From: Chitinispirillaceae bacterium | GTDB taxonomy: Bacteria; Fibrobacterota; Chitinivibrionia; Chitinivibrionales; Chitinispirillaceae | Assembly (NCBI GenBank): GCA_016929595.1 | Contig: JAFGIN010000128.1 | Location: 1 to 63,190, forward strand | DNA: 63,190 bases | Direction of reading: 5' to 3' | Shown here: positions 8,472 through 18,730 of the stretch, piece by piece | How the letters are laid out: each line of letters opens with the position of its first letter | How positions within the stretch are numbered: the first letter of the stretch is position 1 | Made by a program: the position numbers and the translations under genes | The notes under the pieces: model-generated | Told to the model about the DNA's origin: nothing | The model's database searches: none | The model's input: only the letters and a program-made list of their open reading frames with translations

Positions 8472-9944
8472 GTGATTTTGCTAAAACGTTTAACTTTGTT
8501 GTTTGTACTTCTGATTTCGCAGCATCTTTCAGCTGATGAGTTAACAGAACAGAATGCACTCTTTACTGCATTGAAAAAAAAGAGCTCCTTCAAAATACTC
8601 TCTTTTGACCGAGGTATAGATTCGCTTGAGCTCCGCTCTCTTTTAACTGATCGCCTTCCTGTATTGACAGTCTCCATGGAACCAACGATAACGACCGGGC
8701 GTCCAGACAGGCAAATAGTCGATAGTATCGATTTTATTACATCTACTTTGTATACCGATACCATGAAAGTATATCCGGTTTCATCACTGCGTTCCAAAAT
8801 TGAGCTGAGACAACGATTACGCAGTGGTGGTGAGATTGTCGGAGCTATGGAAGGGGATGTCGTTAATGTAAATCACGCACGGTATCTCGATCACCAGAGC
8901 AGCTATTCATTAAGTTACATTCAGCCATTATTAAAAAATGCATTCAAATTTGGAGAACTGAATCACTCGATTTCCGTAGCGCTGCTTTATAGTGAACAAT
9001 TGTCTTTCGAAAGAAAACGTTCATTATTGAAAGAGCTATCGGCTCTCAGAACACTGTTCTGGGATGCGTATGAGAAAAAATCGTTGCTGACTATTTATCG
9101 CAATGAGCTGCGTCGTTCTGAAGATCTTTTCCAGGTCGAAAAAGCGCGACTGAGAATTGGTGAAAGTACGCTGCTTGATTCAATTAATGCCAGTCTGAAT
9201 GTATTGACATCACAGCAGAGTGTTCTTGATGCAAACATAGCGATGGAACTGTCGATCAGTCAGCTTGCTACAGAACTCACCCTGCGTCCCGATACACTCT
9301 GGGTGAATGACAGTTGTGATATAGTTGTAGGGGATCTTCCTGATGATTCAACACTACTGTTTTTGTTTGAGCAGTTTGATCCGAATCTTCAGGTTTTTCA
9401 AAAAATTACAGAGCGGCTCTGTCTGGAGCATGATAAGATTCGTCACAATATCTACCCGGATCTTCAGTTACGGGCAAGTGTACGACGGGATCAAAGCGGA
9501 GATAATTTTTTCAGTGACAATGCCGGGTATACTTCAAATGCCGTCGTAGGGTTACTGTTTTCCTATTCGATACCGGTTCGAAAGAATATTGATCTCCAGG
9601 CAAAATCCAGGTATGAATTTCAGAAAAACGAAATTTCGATGAAGCAGTACCGGATTGAGGCTGTAAATCAGATACGAAATCTGCGGATGTCCTGGAAAAA
9701 AGAATTGAGCAGGCTCGGGCTGATGAAGCAGATTGTGACTGTTGCAAGACAACAGCTCAGTATTGCGGAAAAAGAATATGAGCTCGGTACCATTGACCGG
9801 TTTGAACTTTCAGATGTGAAAGATAAGTTAACGAAATGTGAGGTTGATTATCTTAAATCGCGGATTGAGATGAAACGGCTGGAGGTTATCGTTGATGAGC
9901 TTACCGGAACATTGTTTCAAAAGTTTAATATTCTAATAGATTGA
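8472..9944 (+). CDS. TolC-family outer-membrane efflux protein
   Basis: 490 residues from a GTG start, with a signal peptide (LLKRLTLLFVLLISQHLSADE). Long amphipathic alpha-helical segments with two half-repeats and short strand-like parts fit the TolC/OEP fold; conserved features include SYSLSYIQPLLKN early and GELNHSISVALL. It opens an operon of TolC, HlyD-type adaptor, ABC ATPase and two permeases in the same direction with short gaps, so it should form the outer-membrane duct of that exporter. The similarity is structural in style rather than close to E. coli TolC. Confidence 0.8.
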   Translation: MILLKRLTLLFVLLISQHLSADELTEQNALFTALKKKSSFKILSFDRGIDSLELRSLLTDRLPVLTVSMEPTITTGRPDRQIVDSIDFITSTLYTDTMKVYPVSSLRSKIELRQRLRSGGEIVGAMEGDVVNVNHARYLDHQSSYSLSYIQPLLKNAFKFGELNHSISVALLYSEQLSFERKRSLLKELSALRTLFWDAYEKKSLLTIYRNELRRSEDLFQVEKARLRIGESTLLDSINASLNVLTSQQSVLDANIAMELSISQLATELTLRPDTLWVNDSCDIVVGDLPDDSTLLFLFEQFDPNLQVFQKITERLCLEHDKIRHNIYPDLQLRASVRRDQSGDNFFSDNAGYTSNAVVGLLFSYSIPVRKNIDLQAKSRYEFQKNEISMKQYRIEAVNQIRNLRMSWKKELSRLGLMKQIVTVARQQLSIAEKEYELGTIDRFELSDVKDKLTKCEVDYLKSRIEMKRLEVIVDELTGTLFQKFNILID

Positions 9945-9956
9945 TTCGGGGTATAA

Positions 9957-11048
9957 ATGAAGGATAGATTGTTCCTGGTATTTTTAATGAGTATGTTCTT
10001 TCTGGTGATAGGATGTGCTCAAAAAAAAGCTGATACGTCTCAGGTTGCGGAGATGTATACTGTTAAAAAAGTTGATTTAAAAGATATTGTCTCACAGACT
10101 GGAGAGGTCAACTCTGTAACTAAGGTTGATATAAAATCAGAAGCGAGCGGCAAAGTCGAGAAGGTGTATGTCAAAGAGGGACAGTCAATAAACAAGGGAG
10201 ATACAATCCTGTATATAGATCCATATCGTCTAAATACACATAAAAAAAAGCTTGATTTGTCAGTTCGTGAAGCTATGATTGAGTTTAAAAAGTCTAAAAG
10301 AGATTTCAGTGATGGAACTGAGCTTTATACAAGCGGTTCATTATCGGCACGGAAACTTTTTGATCTTGAGATGAAATGCCAGCTTGATTCGATTAATCTG
10401 CTGCGGCAGAAACTGGAGTTACTTGATGTCAAGGATCAGCTTAGCAAAACGGTTATAACATCACCCCTTTCAGGTGTTATCACGCAGCTTCTGGTCGAGG
10501 AGGGTGAAATCGCGGTTTCTGCAACAACCGGTTTTCAGAGCGGGACCAGTATCGCAACAGTTGCAGATATCAGTAATCTTGAAGTGATCGCAACAGTTGG
10601 TGAAGTTGATTACATTCATATTAAAAAAGGGGATCCGGTCGTCATCAGGCCTGAGGCTAATGAGAATGCAAGAACCAGAGGAACGGTGACATTTATTGCA
10701 CTAAGTGCGCGCAAAAATCAGAACAGTGAACTTTCCGGATTTGAGGTACGTGTCTCAATCGATTCGCTGATTCCTGGAATTGCACCCGGGATTAATGTCA
10801 ATGTCGTTTTTACAATTAAGGAAATTGCAGGTGTGACAGGGGTACCTTACAGCTATGTTGAAAAGGTGGATACGCTTTATTATGTCAATAAAATGGTCAA
10901 AAATGGTCAGGGAGTTGAGTCTGCCGTTCGAACTCTGGTACAGGCGGGAGAAACGGATTTTAAATTTTACGAAATCAAATCCGGTTTGAAAGTGGGCGAT
11001 GTTCTCGTTCCCGTCGAGCGCAAAGAATTTCCTTTAGGTAAGAAGTAA
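9957..11048 (+). CDS. HlyD/MacA-type periplasmic adaptor lipoprotein
   Basis: 363 residues. A lipobox VIGC near residues 17-20 marks a lipoprotein signal peptide. The barrel-sandwich halves (VDIKSEASGKVEKVYVKEGQ and VITSPLSGVITQLLVEEGE) flank a coiled-coil hairpin (about residues 95-155), followed by a beta-barrel domain. This is the membrane-fusion protein joining the inner-membrane ABC unit to the TolC-like duct. It starts 12 bases after tolC. A 73-base gap with a palindromic repeat separates it from the ATPase gene. Confidence 0.87.
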   Translation: MKDRLFLVFLMSMFFLVIGCAQKKADTSQVAEMYTVKKVDLKDIVSQTGEVNSVTKVDIKSEASGKVEKVYVKEGQSINKGDTILYIDPYRLNTHKKKLDLSVREAMIEFKKSKRDFSDGTELYTSGSLSARKLFDLEMKCQLDSINLLRQKLELLDVKDQLSKTVITSPLSGVITQLLVEEGEIAVSATTGFQSGTSIATVADISNLEVIATVGEVDYIHIKKGDPVVIRPEANENARTRGTVTFIALSARKNQNSELSGFEVRVSIDSLIPGIAPGINVNVVFTIKEIAGVTGVPYSYVEKVDTLYYVNKMVKNGQGVESAVRTLVQAGETDFKFYEIKSGLKVGDVLVPVERKEFPLGKK

Positions 11049-11061
11049 TCGCCTCCGGCCG

Positions 11062-11092
11062 CTCGGTGGCTTCGAGAGCCTCAGTCACCGAG
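11062..11092. repeat. Palindromic repeat element, copy A
   Basis: CTCGGTG (11062-11068) and CACCGAG (11086-11092) can pair around GCTTCGAGAGCCTCAGT, which itself contains nested symmetry (GGCTTCGAGAGCC). The core TTCGAGAGCCTCAG recurs in inverted and direct form at 34154-34223. It sits between two co-directional operon genes, so as RNA it would be an intra-operon hairpin. Confidence 0.75.
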
Positions 11093-11121
11093 GGGGGTGA
11101 GGCGGGAAAAAAATGTGAAAA

Positions 11122-11805
11122 ATGGGTAATAATCAACAAATCCCGGTTCTGCAGACAGTGAACCTTTGCAAAAATTACACGTTTGGTTCACAGATGATTC
11201 CCGTTCTGGATAATATAAATGTTTCGGTGTGTAAGGGAGAATTTCCTGCGATCATGGGTCAGAGCGGGGCAGGGAAATCTACACTGCTTAATATCCTGGG
11301 ATGTCTTGATATTCCAACATCGGGAGAGTATTATCTTAATCAGGTAAAGACTTCATCCATGAAAGAGTTGAAACTGGCTGAGGTGCGGGGAAGAGAAATC
11401 GGATTTATCTTTCAGAATTTTAATCTTCTGCCTAAATTAACGGTGTCTGGAAACGTTGAACTACCCCTGATTTATGCAAATGTATCGGCTTCAGAGCGAA
11501 AACGAAGGGTTGAAGAGGAGCTTAACCGTCTTGGACTCTGGAACCGGCGAAAACACAAGCCAAATGAGATATCAGGCGGGCAGAAACAGCGGGTTGCGAT
11601 AGCACGTGCTCTTGTCAAAAAACCATCAATTATTCTTGCGGATGAGCCAACAGGTAATCTCGATTCTCACACATCGATGGAGATCCTCGATATTTTAACA
11701 AAAATTAATGAGGAAGGTAACACTATTGTGATGATCACTCATGAGAAAGATGTCGCGGAACGCGCTGGAAAGATCATCCATCTCGTCGATGGAAGGGTTG
11801 TTTAA
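11122..11805 (+). CDS. MacB-type ABC transporter ATP-binding protein
   Basis: 227 residues, standard for LolD/MacB-type ATPases. Walker [10 protein letters not shown] is at residues 48-56, the Q-loop is IFQNFNLL, the signature is ISGGQKQR, Walker B is IILADEP followed by the TGNLD D-loop, and the switch histidine is in MITHE. It powers the two permeases encoded immediately downstream; the next gene starts at the base after its stop. The cargo is not evident: MacB relatives export peptides, lipids or antibiotics. Confidence 0.93.
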   Translation: MGNNQQIPVLQTVNLCKNYTFGSQMIPVLDNINVSVCKGEFPAIMGQSGAGKSTLLNILGCLDIPTSGEYYLNQVKTSSMKELKLAEVRGREIGFIFQNFNLLPKLTVSGNVELPLIYANVSASERKRRVEEELNRLGLWNRRKHKPNEISGGQKQRVAIARALVKKPSIILADEPTGNLDSHTSMEILDILTKINEEGNTIVMITHEKDVAERAGKIIHLVDGRVV

Positions 11806-13032
11806 GTGTCCCTGTTCAGGCTGTCGCGTTTACTGTCGGTCAATACTCACCTGTGCCTGATCGAAATTTTTTCAAACAAAACAAGATCGCTGATCACTTC
11901 GTTCGGTATTTTTCTGGGAGCCGTTTCGCTTCTGGCAAATATTGCATTTATTCGTGCAATAGATACTGATGTGAAAGAGAAAATGACGGTGATTGGTGGG
12001 CTTAACATTTTAACAATCAGACAGAAACCTGCAGAGAACAGCGCAGAGAAAAGAAGGTTCGCTAAATCTTCCGGATTACGTCAGGCTGATGCGGAAGTGC
12101 TGCAGGAAACGTTTCCCTTTGTACGGGCGTATCTACGTCACAGCGAGCTTCACTGGGGTCCAATTTTTGCAAATGGAAAGTCCTCCGGAGCATCATTGAA
12201 TGCTGTTGATCCGGAGTATATGCGTGCGTATAAAATCGATGTTAATTACATATCTCCGTTTTCTAAAAGTAATCTTTCTGAGCCTGAACCGGTCTGCATA
12301 ATCGGAAAACGTATTGCGGGGCGGTTATTTGGTGATCATGAAAGTGTTGCAGGGAAAAGTGTTACGATTAACAGGATATCTTTCCGGATAATTGGAGAGA
12401 TTGAAACAGAAGATCAGTTTTCATGGCGTGGCTGGCAGGTTTTTCTGCCGTATGAATTTTACAAAAAGAAATTTATGTCATCAATGACCAATCCGGAACA
12501 GTTTGAGATTGAACTTACCAGCGCCAGCTTTGAACAGGAGGCGCGTGCAGCATTCAGATTAAAACTGCTCGAATTGCACCGGGGAGTTGAAGATTTTCTT
12601 GTAGAGTCAAATGCTGACAAGATTAAGGAGATGAAAGCAGCTTCTGCGGGGATGCAGGTAGTCTTGGTATGTATTGCAATCATTACTCTTTTTGTCGGCG
12701 GTGTAAGTATCATGAACATTATGTTTGCGGCAATCGGTGATCGTATCAGGGAGATTGGCGTAAGAAAAGCTCTTGGAGCAAATAATCTCGATGTACTGGT
12801 ACAGTTTATAATAGAGTCAATTTTTCTATGTCTTGTTGGCGGGGTGCCCGGCCTGGCCCTTGGAGCATCAGTGACGTTGTTTCCAAAAGGGGTATTCCCG
12901 TTTAATCCACAGCTTTTAACCGCAGATTATATAGCAGCTATTACGTTTATAATAGTTACCGGTATAGGAAGCGGACTGGCTCCGGCAATAAAAGCTGCAT
13001 CACAGCAGCCTGCTGATGCATTACGGTATTGA
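11806..13032 (+). CDS. MacB/FtsX-type ABC transporter permease 1
   Basis: 408 residues from a GTG that directly follows the ATPase stop. One membrane span at about residues 26-48, a large periplasmic MacB_PCD-like domain, then three spans at the C-terminus. The FtsX core includes FVGGVSIMNIMFAAIGDRIREIGVRKALGA, whose GVRKALGA coupling-helix motif is typical. Paired with permease 2, it could form a heterodimer rather than the usual MacB homodimer. Confidence 0.9.
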   Translation: MSLFRLSRLLSVNTHLCLIEIFSNKTRSLITSFGIFLGAVSLLANIAFIRAIDTDVKEKMTVIGGLNILTIRQKPAENSAEKRRFAKSSGLRQADAEVLQETFPFVRAYLRHSELHWGPIFANGKSSGASLNAVDPEYMRAYKIDVNYISPFSKSNLSEPEPVCIIGKRIAGRLFGDHESVAGKSVTINRISFRIIGEIETEDQFSWRGWQVFLPYEFYKKKFMSSMTNPEQFEIELTSASFEQEARAAFRLKLLELHRGVEDFLVESNADKIKEMKAASAGMQVVLVCIAIITLFVGGVSIMNIMFAAIGDRIREIGVRKALGANNLDVLVQFIIESIFLCLVGGVPGLALGASVTLFPKGVFPFNPQLLTADYIAAITFIIVTGIGSGLAPAIKAASQQPADALRY

Positions 13033-13049
13033 GAATCGTAGGTGGTATA

Positions 13050-14315
13050 ATGAATGCAATAAAAGATCTTATCCGTTCAGTTATCGTCGGATTGAGGATG
13101 GCGGTAATCGAGATGAGGACACATTTATTACGTTCCATACTGTCGATTACAGGTGTAATGCTGGGAGTCGCTTCACTGATGATTATGCTGACGCTGATCG
13201 GTGGTATTGATACATATCTTAATGTAAAGATGGTGAAATGGGTAGGCGCAGTGTGGTTCTGGAATAAGGCTGAGCCTACCGCAGAGGAAAAACTTTTCTG
13301 GAGCAGATCTAGGGGATTGCGGTTATCTGATGCCGACTATCTGAAAGAAAATTCAATATATGTAAAGAATATTCCGCTTGTTATTACCCGTCATATAGAT
13401 ATCCCGTTTAAGAATGAAACGGTGCTCTGTGTTGTAAGGGGAGTAAATTACCAGAGTATGCTCCTGGATACGGATAACATAGTTATAACAAAGGGAAGAT
13501 TTATAGAAAGTGATGATTTTTTAAAGGGCTCACGAAATTGTGTTATTTCAGAGGAAATCGCTCAGAACGTCGTTAAGAAATATTCGTTGAATTCAATCGA
13601 TGCTGTTATTGAAAAAGTTATTACGGTGAAAAACACACAATTGACAATTGTTGGTTATTATACTTTTAAAGATGAGGATCATCAGCCCTGGCACCTGAAA
13701 CGGGGGATTATGATTCCGTTAAAGACGATGACAGAAAGAATATCAGGAAGTGATCCGGATCCGGGTTCCATTCAGGTGCAGCTTAGTGATGCTGGTGATG
13801 TAAAAGGGGATGCCCAAAAGGTTGCGACAACACTAATCGAAAAACATCGGGGTGTCGAAGATTTTGAGTATCGTACTGCGGAGTGGCTTGATGAGATCAC
13901 CAGTATGCTTAACAATGTCAGTCTGCTGATGGGAATCATTTCGATAATGTCATTATCAGCAGGTGGTTTGAGTATCATGAATGTAATGCTTTCAAGTATA
14001 TCGGAGCGTATCAGGGAGATAGGTACTCGTAAGGCTCTCGGAGCAAATAATCATCAGGTCTTTGTACAGTTTATTACCGAAACGGTGACGCTCTCGATTA
14101 CCGGCGGAATTTTTGGTGTTACCTTTGGATCCGCACCGCTGCTATTCAAAGATGCAATTCGACGCTCAACTCAAGGGGTCATCGAGCCTACAATATTGCT
14201 TTCGCATCTTTTATTTGTGGTAACCTTGATTATTGCAATAGGTATACTGTTCGGATTGTACCCGGCAATAAAAGCATGCAGGATGAATCCGGTTGAAGCG
14301 TTGCGGTATGAGTGA
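13050..14315 (+). CDS. MacB/FtsX-type ABC transporter permease 2
   Basis: 421 residues. The open frame begins at 13029 but ATG13050 has an AGGTGGT ribosome site and gives a normal cytoplasmic N-terminus before the first span (LLRSILSITGVMLGVASLMIM). A periplasmic domain and three C-terminal spans follow, with the FtsX block LSIMNVMLSSISERIREIGTRKALGA. It is a paralogue of permease 1, clearly related in the FtsX core but divergent in the periplasmic part. Last gene of the exporter operon; about 280 bases without a recognisable gene or clear terminator follow. Confidence 0.9.
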   Translation: MNAIKDLIRSVIVGLRMAVIEMRTHLLRSILSITGVMLGVASLMIMLTLIGGIDTYLNVKMVKWVGAVWFWNKAEPTAEEKLFWSRSRGLRLSDADYLKENSIYVKNIPLVITRHIDIPFKNETVLCVVRGVNYQSMLLDTDNIVITKGRFIESDDFLKGSRNCVISEEIAQNVVKKYSLNSIDAVIEKVITVKNTQLTIVGYYTFKDEDHQPWHLKRGIMIPLKTMTERISGSDPDPGSIQVQLSDAGDVKGDAQKVATTLIEKHRGVEDFEYRTAEWLDEITSMLNNVSLLMGIISIMSLSAGGLSIMNVMLSSISERIREIGTRKALGANNHQVFVQFITETVTLSITGGIFGVTFGSAPLLFKDAIRRSTQGVIEPTILLSHLLFVVTLIIAIGILFGLYPAIKACRMNPVEALRYE

Positions 14316-14592
14316 GGGAGAGGTGGAAACCGGACTGCCGGAATGCGGGGCTGACGGATTAAGTTAAGGTGGAATTCTTATCAGGTCTATTAGCTCATTT
14401 AGAATTAATATCTATAGGTAGTATTTGCAATCAAATTGATTTGGAAATTGGCGAGGTGATGCACAGCAACGTTGAGTAAAAAGGAACTGGAGCCGGTGTT
14501 TGACAGATAGAACAAGAATGTAAGTTCTTTAATAAGGTCAATAATTCAAATGCCGGTGAAGCTGGTACGATCTGTTAATTTTGAATCAGCTA

Positions 14593-15711
14593 CTATTTCA
14601 TGAGACATTCATTTTTCCCCAGTACTTTGTGAACTCTATGCAGATGAATTGAGTCGGTTATGGTCTTCGCCTTTTCGAGATTCAGAATGGTAAAGACCGA
14701 TATTGTCGGATATACAGTTATTCCATTCATTTCCCAGCTGTTTTCCATAAGATTAAAAATAATACCAGCCGCCTGTTCTCCTGTCGCACGCGGTTCTGGA
14801 ATGACAGCAAAGGTTCCGAACTTCAGATCTGGGTTTACCAAAGATTCGATTCCAACAATAACAGGAATACGGCTATTTGCTGCGAAAGGCAACCATACTT
14901 CAGTAAAGAGATCGGGGTTCAGAATGATAGTATCATTAGGAAGCCAGAGTGCCTGGATTTTATTTTTTTTTACAAGCATGTGTAAGGCATCAGAAATTTC
15001 CTTCTTGTATTCTTCTGGTTTATTCCCAAGCAGTACACCTGACAGAACTATTTTTTCTTTTTTACAATAAGCCGTATGTTTAATAACCGATTCTTCAAAC
15101 GACTTACGATAAACGAGTCCTACATGTTTCATTGGTTTTTTGATAACAGCTCTGAATGAAACTAATGAAGTAATGATAGGTGTCTCAAATGTTATACCCA
15201 CAGCATTATCGAATACACTGATCGTATTTTTGGTATCCTGTGCAAGTATTGATATTACTGGTATCTGTATAATCTTTTTCCGCACTTCAGTTGTATATTT
15301 CCGATATAGCTTCAATGGCTGGTTTCCGGCAATGACTACCGCATTTGGAGTGACAGAATTGAAGTACATGTCTAGTTTCTGCATACACTTATCTGTTGTG
15401 TACTCAATTACCGTGAAAGCGCAATCATTACGCAGTTCCTGTTTTAAACCGAAAATTGCGGTTTCATAGAGCTCACCTTTCGCAGAAAAAATGAGGATTG
15501 CGGGAAGCTGTTTCACTTCTGCCGAACCAGCCAGCACAAAACCAGCTGCCAAAAATGACATTAAAGATGTATGGTGGTATTTTCTTCTCGCCCATCCCCC
15601 GGTAATTAGGAAATGTGCAATGAATTTGACAATCGGTTGCCGGCAAAAGCTGAAGAAGGGGTTCCAAAGAACCCCTTTCTGGAGATACACTTTTTTTGCA
15701 TCAAAATGCAA
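14593..15711 (-). CDS. ABC substrate-binding-like periplasmic protein (PF04392 type), paralogue 1
   Basis: Up to 372 residues. The body from about residue 70 (LPAILIFSAKGELYETAIFGLKQEL) follows the TrpX/PF04392 binding-protein pattern: two Rossmann-like lobes, with GLVYRKSFE in the hinge region and ALWLPNDTIILNP late. A hydrophobic stretch (residues 51-64) ending GSAEV looks like a signal peptide, but no good start lies just before it: the first ATG (15711) overlaps the receptor gene by 11 bases and adds an odd 50-residue leader. An ATG in another frame at about 15597 hints at a possible frameshift near the N-terminus. Close paralogue of the gene at 18731-19723. Ligand unknown. Confidence 0.7.
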   Translation of the reverse strand: MHFDAKKVYLQKGVLWNPFFSFCRQPIVKFIAHFLITGGWARRKYHHTSLMSFLAAGFVLAGSAEVKQLPAILIFSAKGELYETAIFGLKQELRNDCAFTVIEYTTDKCMQKLDMYFNSVTPNAVVIAGNQPLKLYRKYTTEVRKKIIQIPVISILAQDTKNTISVFDNAVGITFETPIITSLVSFRAVIKKPMKHVGLVYRKSFEESVIKHTAYCKKEKIVLSGVLLGNKPEEYKKEISDALHMLVKKNKIQALWLPNDTIILNPDLFTEVWLPFAANSRIPVIVGIESLVNPDLKFGTFAVIPEPRATGEQAAGIIFNLMENSWEMNGITVYPTISVFTILNLEKAKTITDSIHLHRVHKVLGKNECLMK

Positions 15712-17797
15712 GTTTAAAACCTCCGTAAATCACCCTTCCTTTATTGTATGGAATCGTACTACCTGGTGTGAGCCCCCAGCACGGAAGCCAGATTTCCTGA
15801 TCCAGCAAGTTGTCAACCTGTACGACCAGTGCAATCTCCTTTGCTGCAGGTAATTGGAAGAGCTTATTGAGATCGTATCTGCAGTGCAGATGTGTCATAT
15901 TAAAATGTTTCGTTGTTTTGTTCAGAGTGGATGCATATTTCTTGTCCAAACCTTCCTGGAAGGTATTAAATGCGCTGATTGTCAAACCAATATCTGAGCT
16001 GTAACTCAAACCGCCCTTAATGCTGAACTTTGGCAGAGGAGTTACGTTCTCATCCTGCGTATTTTCATCTCTGCTTTGCTGGTAAAGAAAGGATCCTTCA
16101 AACAGCCATTCTTTTGTTACATAATATTTACCTTCACATTCCAGGCCAAAGATGGTGATCTCTCCCAGGTTGTCCCAGGTAGGTTTAGCATAATGTGAAG
16201 TATCACGGTCCTGGAATATAAGGTTTTTCATCTGGGTATGAAAACCGTTGATCCCGAATTGCACATTTTTATCAGCATAATTGAGCCCTAAATCGAATGT
16301 GTGCACTTTTTCAGGATCAAGCCCGTAAGGCTGTCGGGCACCGTTGGGATCGGTGGCAGAAGAGCGCGGTACCATCTGCCCTTTCATTTCAGAAAAATCG
16401 AGATATAGTTCATTAATGCTTGGCGCACGATATGCAGTGCTGTAAAGTGCTTTGATATTAATATTCTCGAAGGGGTAAATGATAAGACCGGCACGTGGAT
16501 TAACATCTGCCTTAAAATCATCTACATTATCAAGACTATCCCTGACTCTTACTTTGTTGACCTGTATACCACCTATCGCTTTAAGCCACTCCCACCGGTA
16601 ATCAACCTGAGCGTACCCCGAGAAGTTGTTCTGCAGGTGTCCTTTATTAAATAATTCACTGGTTACAGTATTTTTTTCGGTGCCAGTTATGAAGCCCCAC
16701 ACACCACCGAGCAATATATTACAATTGTCGACCGGACTGAAAAAGTTTGTTAACTCAGTGACGATTTCATATGCATCCCGCGAAGTTGATGGCCAATTGA
16801 CGTTTTCCAACATTGAACGGGTGAATGTTGCGTTCAGGCTGGCATTGTACCAATCGGTGAACTCGTGACTATAACCTGCATCTATAAAATGTTTTTTCCA
16901 GGTCACCTCTCCTGTTGTATTGCCGGAGATGACACCAACATCCTTCAGGAACTGGTAATCGGGAACATAATATTGATGAACCCATTTATTGTAAGAATAC
17001 ATCACCCGAGCCCCCTTGAAATTTGCTTCCGCATATAATCCAGGGCCATAATCGGGTATGCTAACTGGTATTTCGTGAACTGTTGATGTTACTCCGGGTA
17101 TACCTCCTGGTGCTTGATAATCCAGTTTCCATCCTCCTTTATCTGCATACCTTCCGGCAAAAACGAGACCAAAATCACCTAGTTTGTACTGCAGATCAAC
17201 AGCACCACTGTTGTTCAAACCTTCACCCAGCATTCCTGAAACTGCTACCGTATTGTTATCCGCCTTTTTGGTTACGACATTAATAACTGCTGAAAATGCT
17301 TGCGATCCGTAAAGTACCGAACCTGGACCCCGTATTACTTCAATACGTTCAATGATACTTACAGGAAACGATTCGTATAATTCACTTTTAATGCCACCCT
17401 CGTGTACTTCACGTATCGGACGCCCATTTATCAACATTAATATATGGCTTGAAGACGGCATGATCTGGTCACCCCGTGCAGCGATGACCGAACGATCGGT
17501 CATATAAACGGTCGTTCCCAGAAAACTTGGTACACGTTTAAGAATGTCACCAAGTGTAGTGCCACCGAAACGTTTCAACTGGTCCTGAGTGATGACCGAT
17601 ATAACTCCCGGAGCATCAGAAATGGACTCCTCACTTTTTGATGCGATGGATACTTTTACATTGACAAGATCCTCAAAATCCATGTCAGTACCAGCTTCAT
17701 CAATGTCCTCCTGAGCAAAAACAGATAAACATCCGGAAAGCACCGAAATAATGCTCAACAAACTGCGCCAACCTTTTACTCTACTATGGAATTTCAT
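15701..17797 (-). CDS. TonB-dependent outer-membrane receptor
   Basis: 698 residues from ATG17797, which has a GAGAGGA ribosome site 7 bases upstream; the open frame reaches 17830. Signal peptide ends near VFAQ. The plug domain runs about residues 40-165 (ISVITQDQLKRFGG, GDILKRVPS, then IERIEVIRGPGSVLYGSQAFSAVINVVTK, the TonB plug hallmark). A 22-strand barrel follows, ending in GGFKLAF with the C-terminal Phe needed for outer-membrane insertion. The family imports large or scarce nutrients such as cobalamin, metals chelates or glycans, driven by TonB. It is enclosed by three periplasmic binding-type proteins on the same strand, suggesting one uptake or sensing unit. Confidence 0.93.
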   Translation of the reverse strand: MKFHSRVKGWRSLLSIISVLSGCLSVFAQEDIDEAGTDMDFEDLVNVKVSIASKSEESISDAPGVISVITQDQLKRFGGTTLGDILKRVPSFLGTTVYMTDRSVIAARGDQIMPSSSHILMLINGRPIREVHEGGIKSELYESFPVSIIERIEVIRGPGSVLYGSQAFSAVINVVTKKADNNTVAVSGMLGEGLNNSGAVDLQYKLGDFGLVFAGRYADKGGWKLDYQAPGGIPGVTSTVHEIPVSIPDYGPGLYAEANFKGARVMYSYNKWVHQYYVPDYQFLKDVGVISGNTTGEVTWKKHFIDAGYSHEFTDWYNASLNATFTRSMLENVNWPSTSRDAYEIVTELTNFFSPVDNCNILLGGVWGFITGTEKNTVTSELFNKGHLQNNFSGYAQVDYRWEWLKAIGGIQVNKVRVRDSLDNVDDFKADVNPRAGLIIYPFENINIKALYSTAYRAPSINELYLDFSEMKGQMVPRSSATDPNGARQPYGLDPEKVHTFDLGLNYADKNVQFGINGFHTQMKNLIFQDRDTSHYAKPTWDNLGEITIFGLECEGKYYVTKEWLFEGSFLYQQSRDENTQDENVTPLPKFSIKGGLSYSSDIGLTISAFNTFQEGLDKKYASTLNKTTKHFNMTHLHCRYDLNKLFQLPAAKEIALVVQVDNLLDQEIWLPCWGLTPGSTIPYNKGRVIYGGFKLAF

Positions 17798-17965
17798 CAG
17801 TAATCCTCTCTTTGAAATAGTAGTATTCATTTGTGGATTTAGTTAATTTCTTCACTATCTCACCTACTGTCTCTTTGACCATTAGTTAACACATTTCATT
17901 CGAAACAATATTTTTAATTATTACTGGGATCCCCATTAATAATGGCAGGTAGATTCCAATGCAGT

Positions 17966-18700
17966 TTAATTCCAGCCTTCAAATCCTAAAAAGATCATTA
18001 AATCCTTTGGCATTTTTTTCACCCGTTCAGAGATTTCTGTATTTACTGAATCTGCTGCATATACAGCAATACTGAAGGGATTTTTACATCTGGCCTCTTT
18101 GAAATCCAGTTTTGATTGTCTTTTGATAAAATTGTAATCGTTTGCGGACGTTATGATGCCCTGAACCATGTCAAGTGTAATAAGTGAGAGGAGATCTTCG
18201 AGTTTTTTCACCCCTGATATTTTCAGAGGCTCCGCACCTAACAGATGGACAGTCAGAGTTTTCATATCATTTCTTCCAAGAAAATCCATTATACCGATTG
18301 TCTTATTGCTTATCTGGCTCGGTTGTATTGGCTCTCCTAATGACAAAATATAATATGGCTCGGTTGTGGAACCTTTTGTCTGTGCATGTAGTGCTACCGT
18401 AAAACTCTTGATGTGGTCAACAACTTCCCGTTTAGTGATAATTCCCTGGGGACGTTCATTTTCTATTATGGTTTTAAAGTCTTTAAATGTGCTGAAAGCC
18501 CGGATCTGAATACCGGAAAAATATTCGCCCAATTGTGATTCTATATGGATTGCGAGATGTTCACCGGGTAGAAAGATATAGAGTTTCTGACCGTAAAGAT
18601 TCCGTGGTGCAAGTAATATTACCAATAGTACCAGTGCTGCTGGAACAAGACCTTGACGGATTAAAGCCAGTTTTTTTCTGTAATACATGAAATATTGCAT
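17966..18700 (-). CDS. Periplasmic binding protein-like (PhnD/type 2 fold) protein
   Basis: 244 residues with an N-terminal membrane/signal segment (LVPAALVLLVILLAPRNLYGQ) and a body resembling phosphonate/phosphate-type periplasmic binding proteins: KLYIFLPGEHLAIHIESQLG start, IGIMDFLGRNDMKTLTVHLLG in the middle and QGIITSANDYNFIKR later. Shorter than full PhnD proteins. It lies between the receptor gene and the second PF04392-like gene on the same strand, with about 170 and 30 bases between. Family assignment rests on overall pattern, not on a diagnostic motif. Confidence 0.6.
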   Translation of the reverse strand: MQYFMYYRKKLALIRQGLVPAALVLLVILLAPRNLYGQKLYIFLPGEHLAIHIESQLGEYFSGIQIRAFSTFKDFKTIIENERPQGIITKREVVDHIKSFTVALHAQTKGSTTEPYYILSLGEPIQPSQISNKTIGIMDFLGRNDMKTLTVHLLGAEPLKISGVKKLEDLLSLITLDMVQGIITSANDYNFIKRQSKLDFKEARCKNPFSIAVYAADSVNTEISERVKKMPKDLMIFLGFEGWN

Positions 18701-18730
18701 GTACGATCCTTATTGTACACTACCTGAGTA

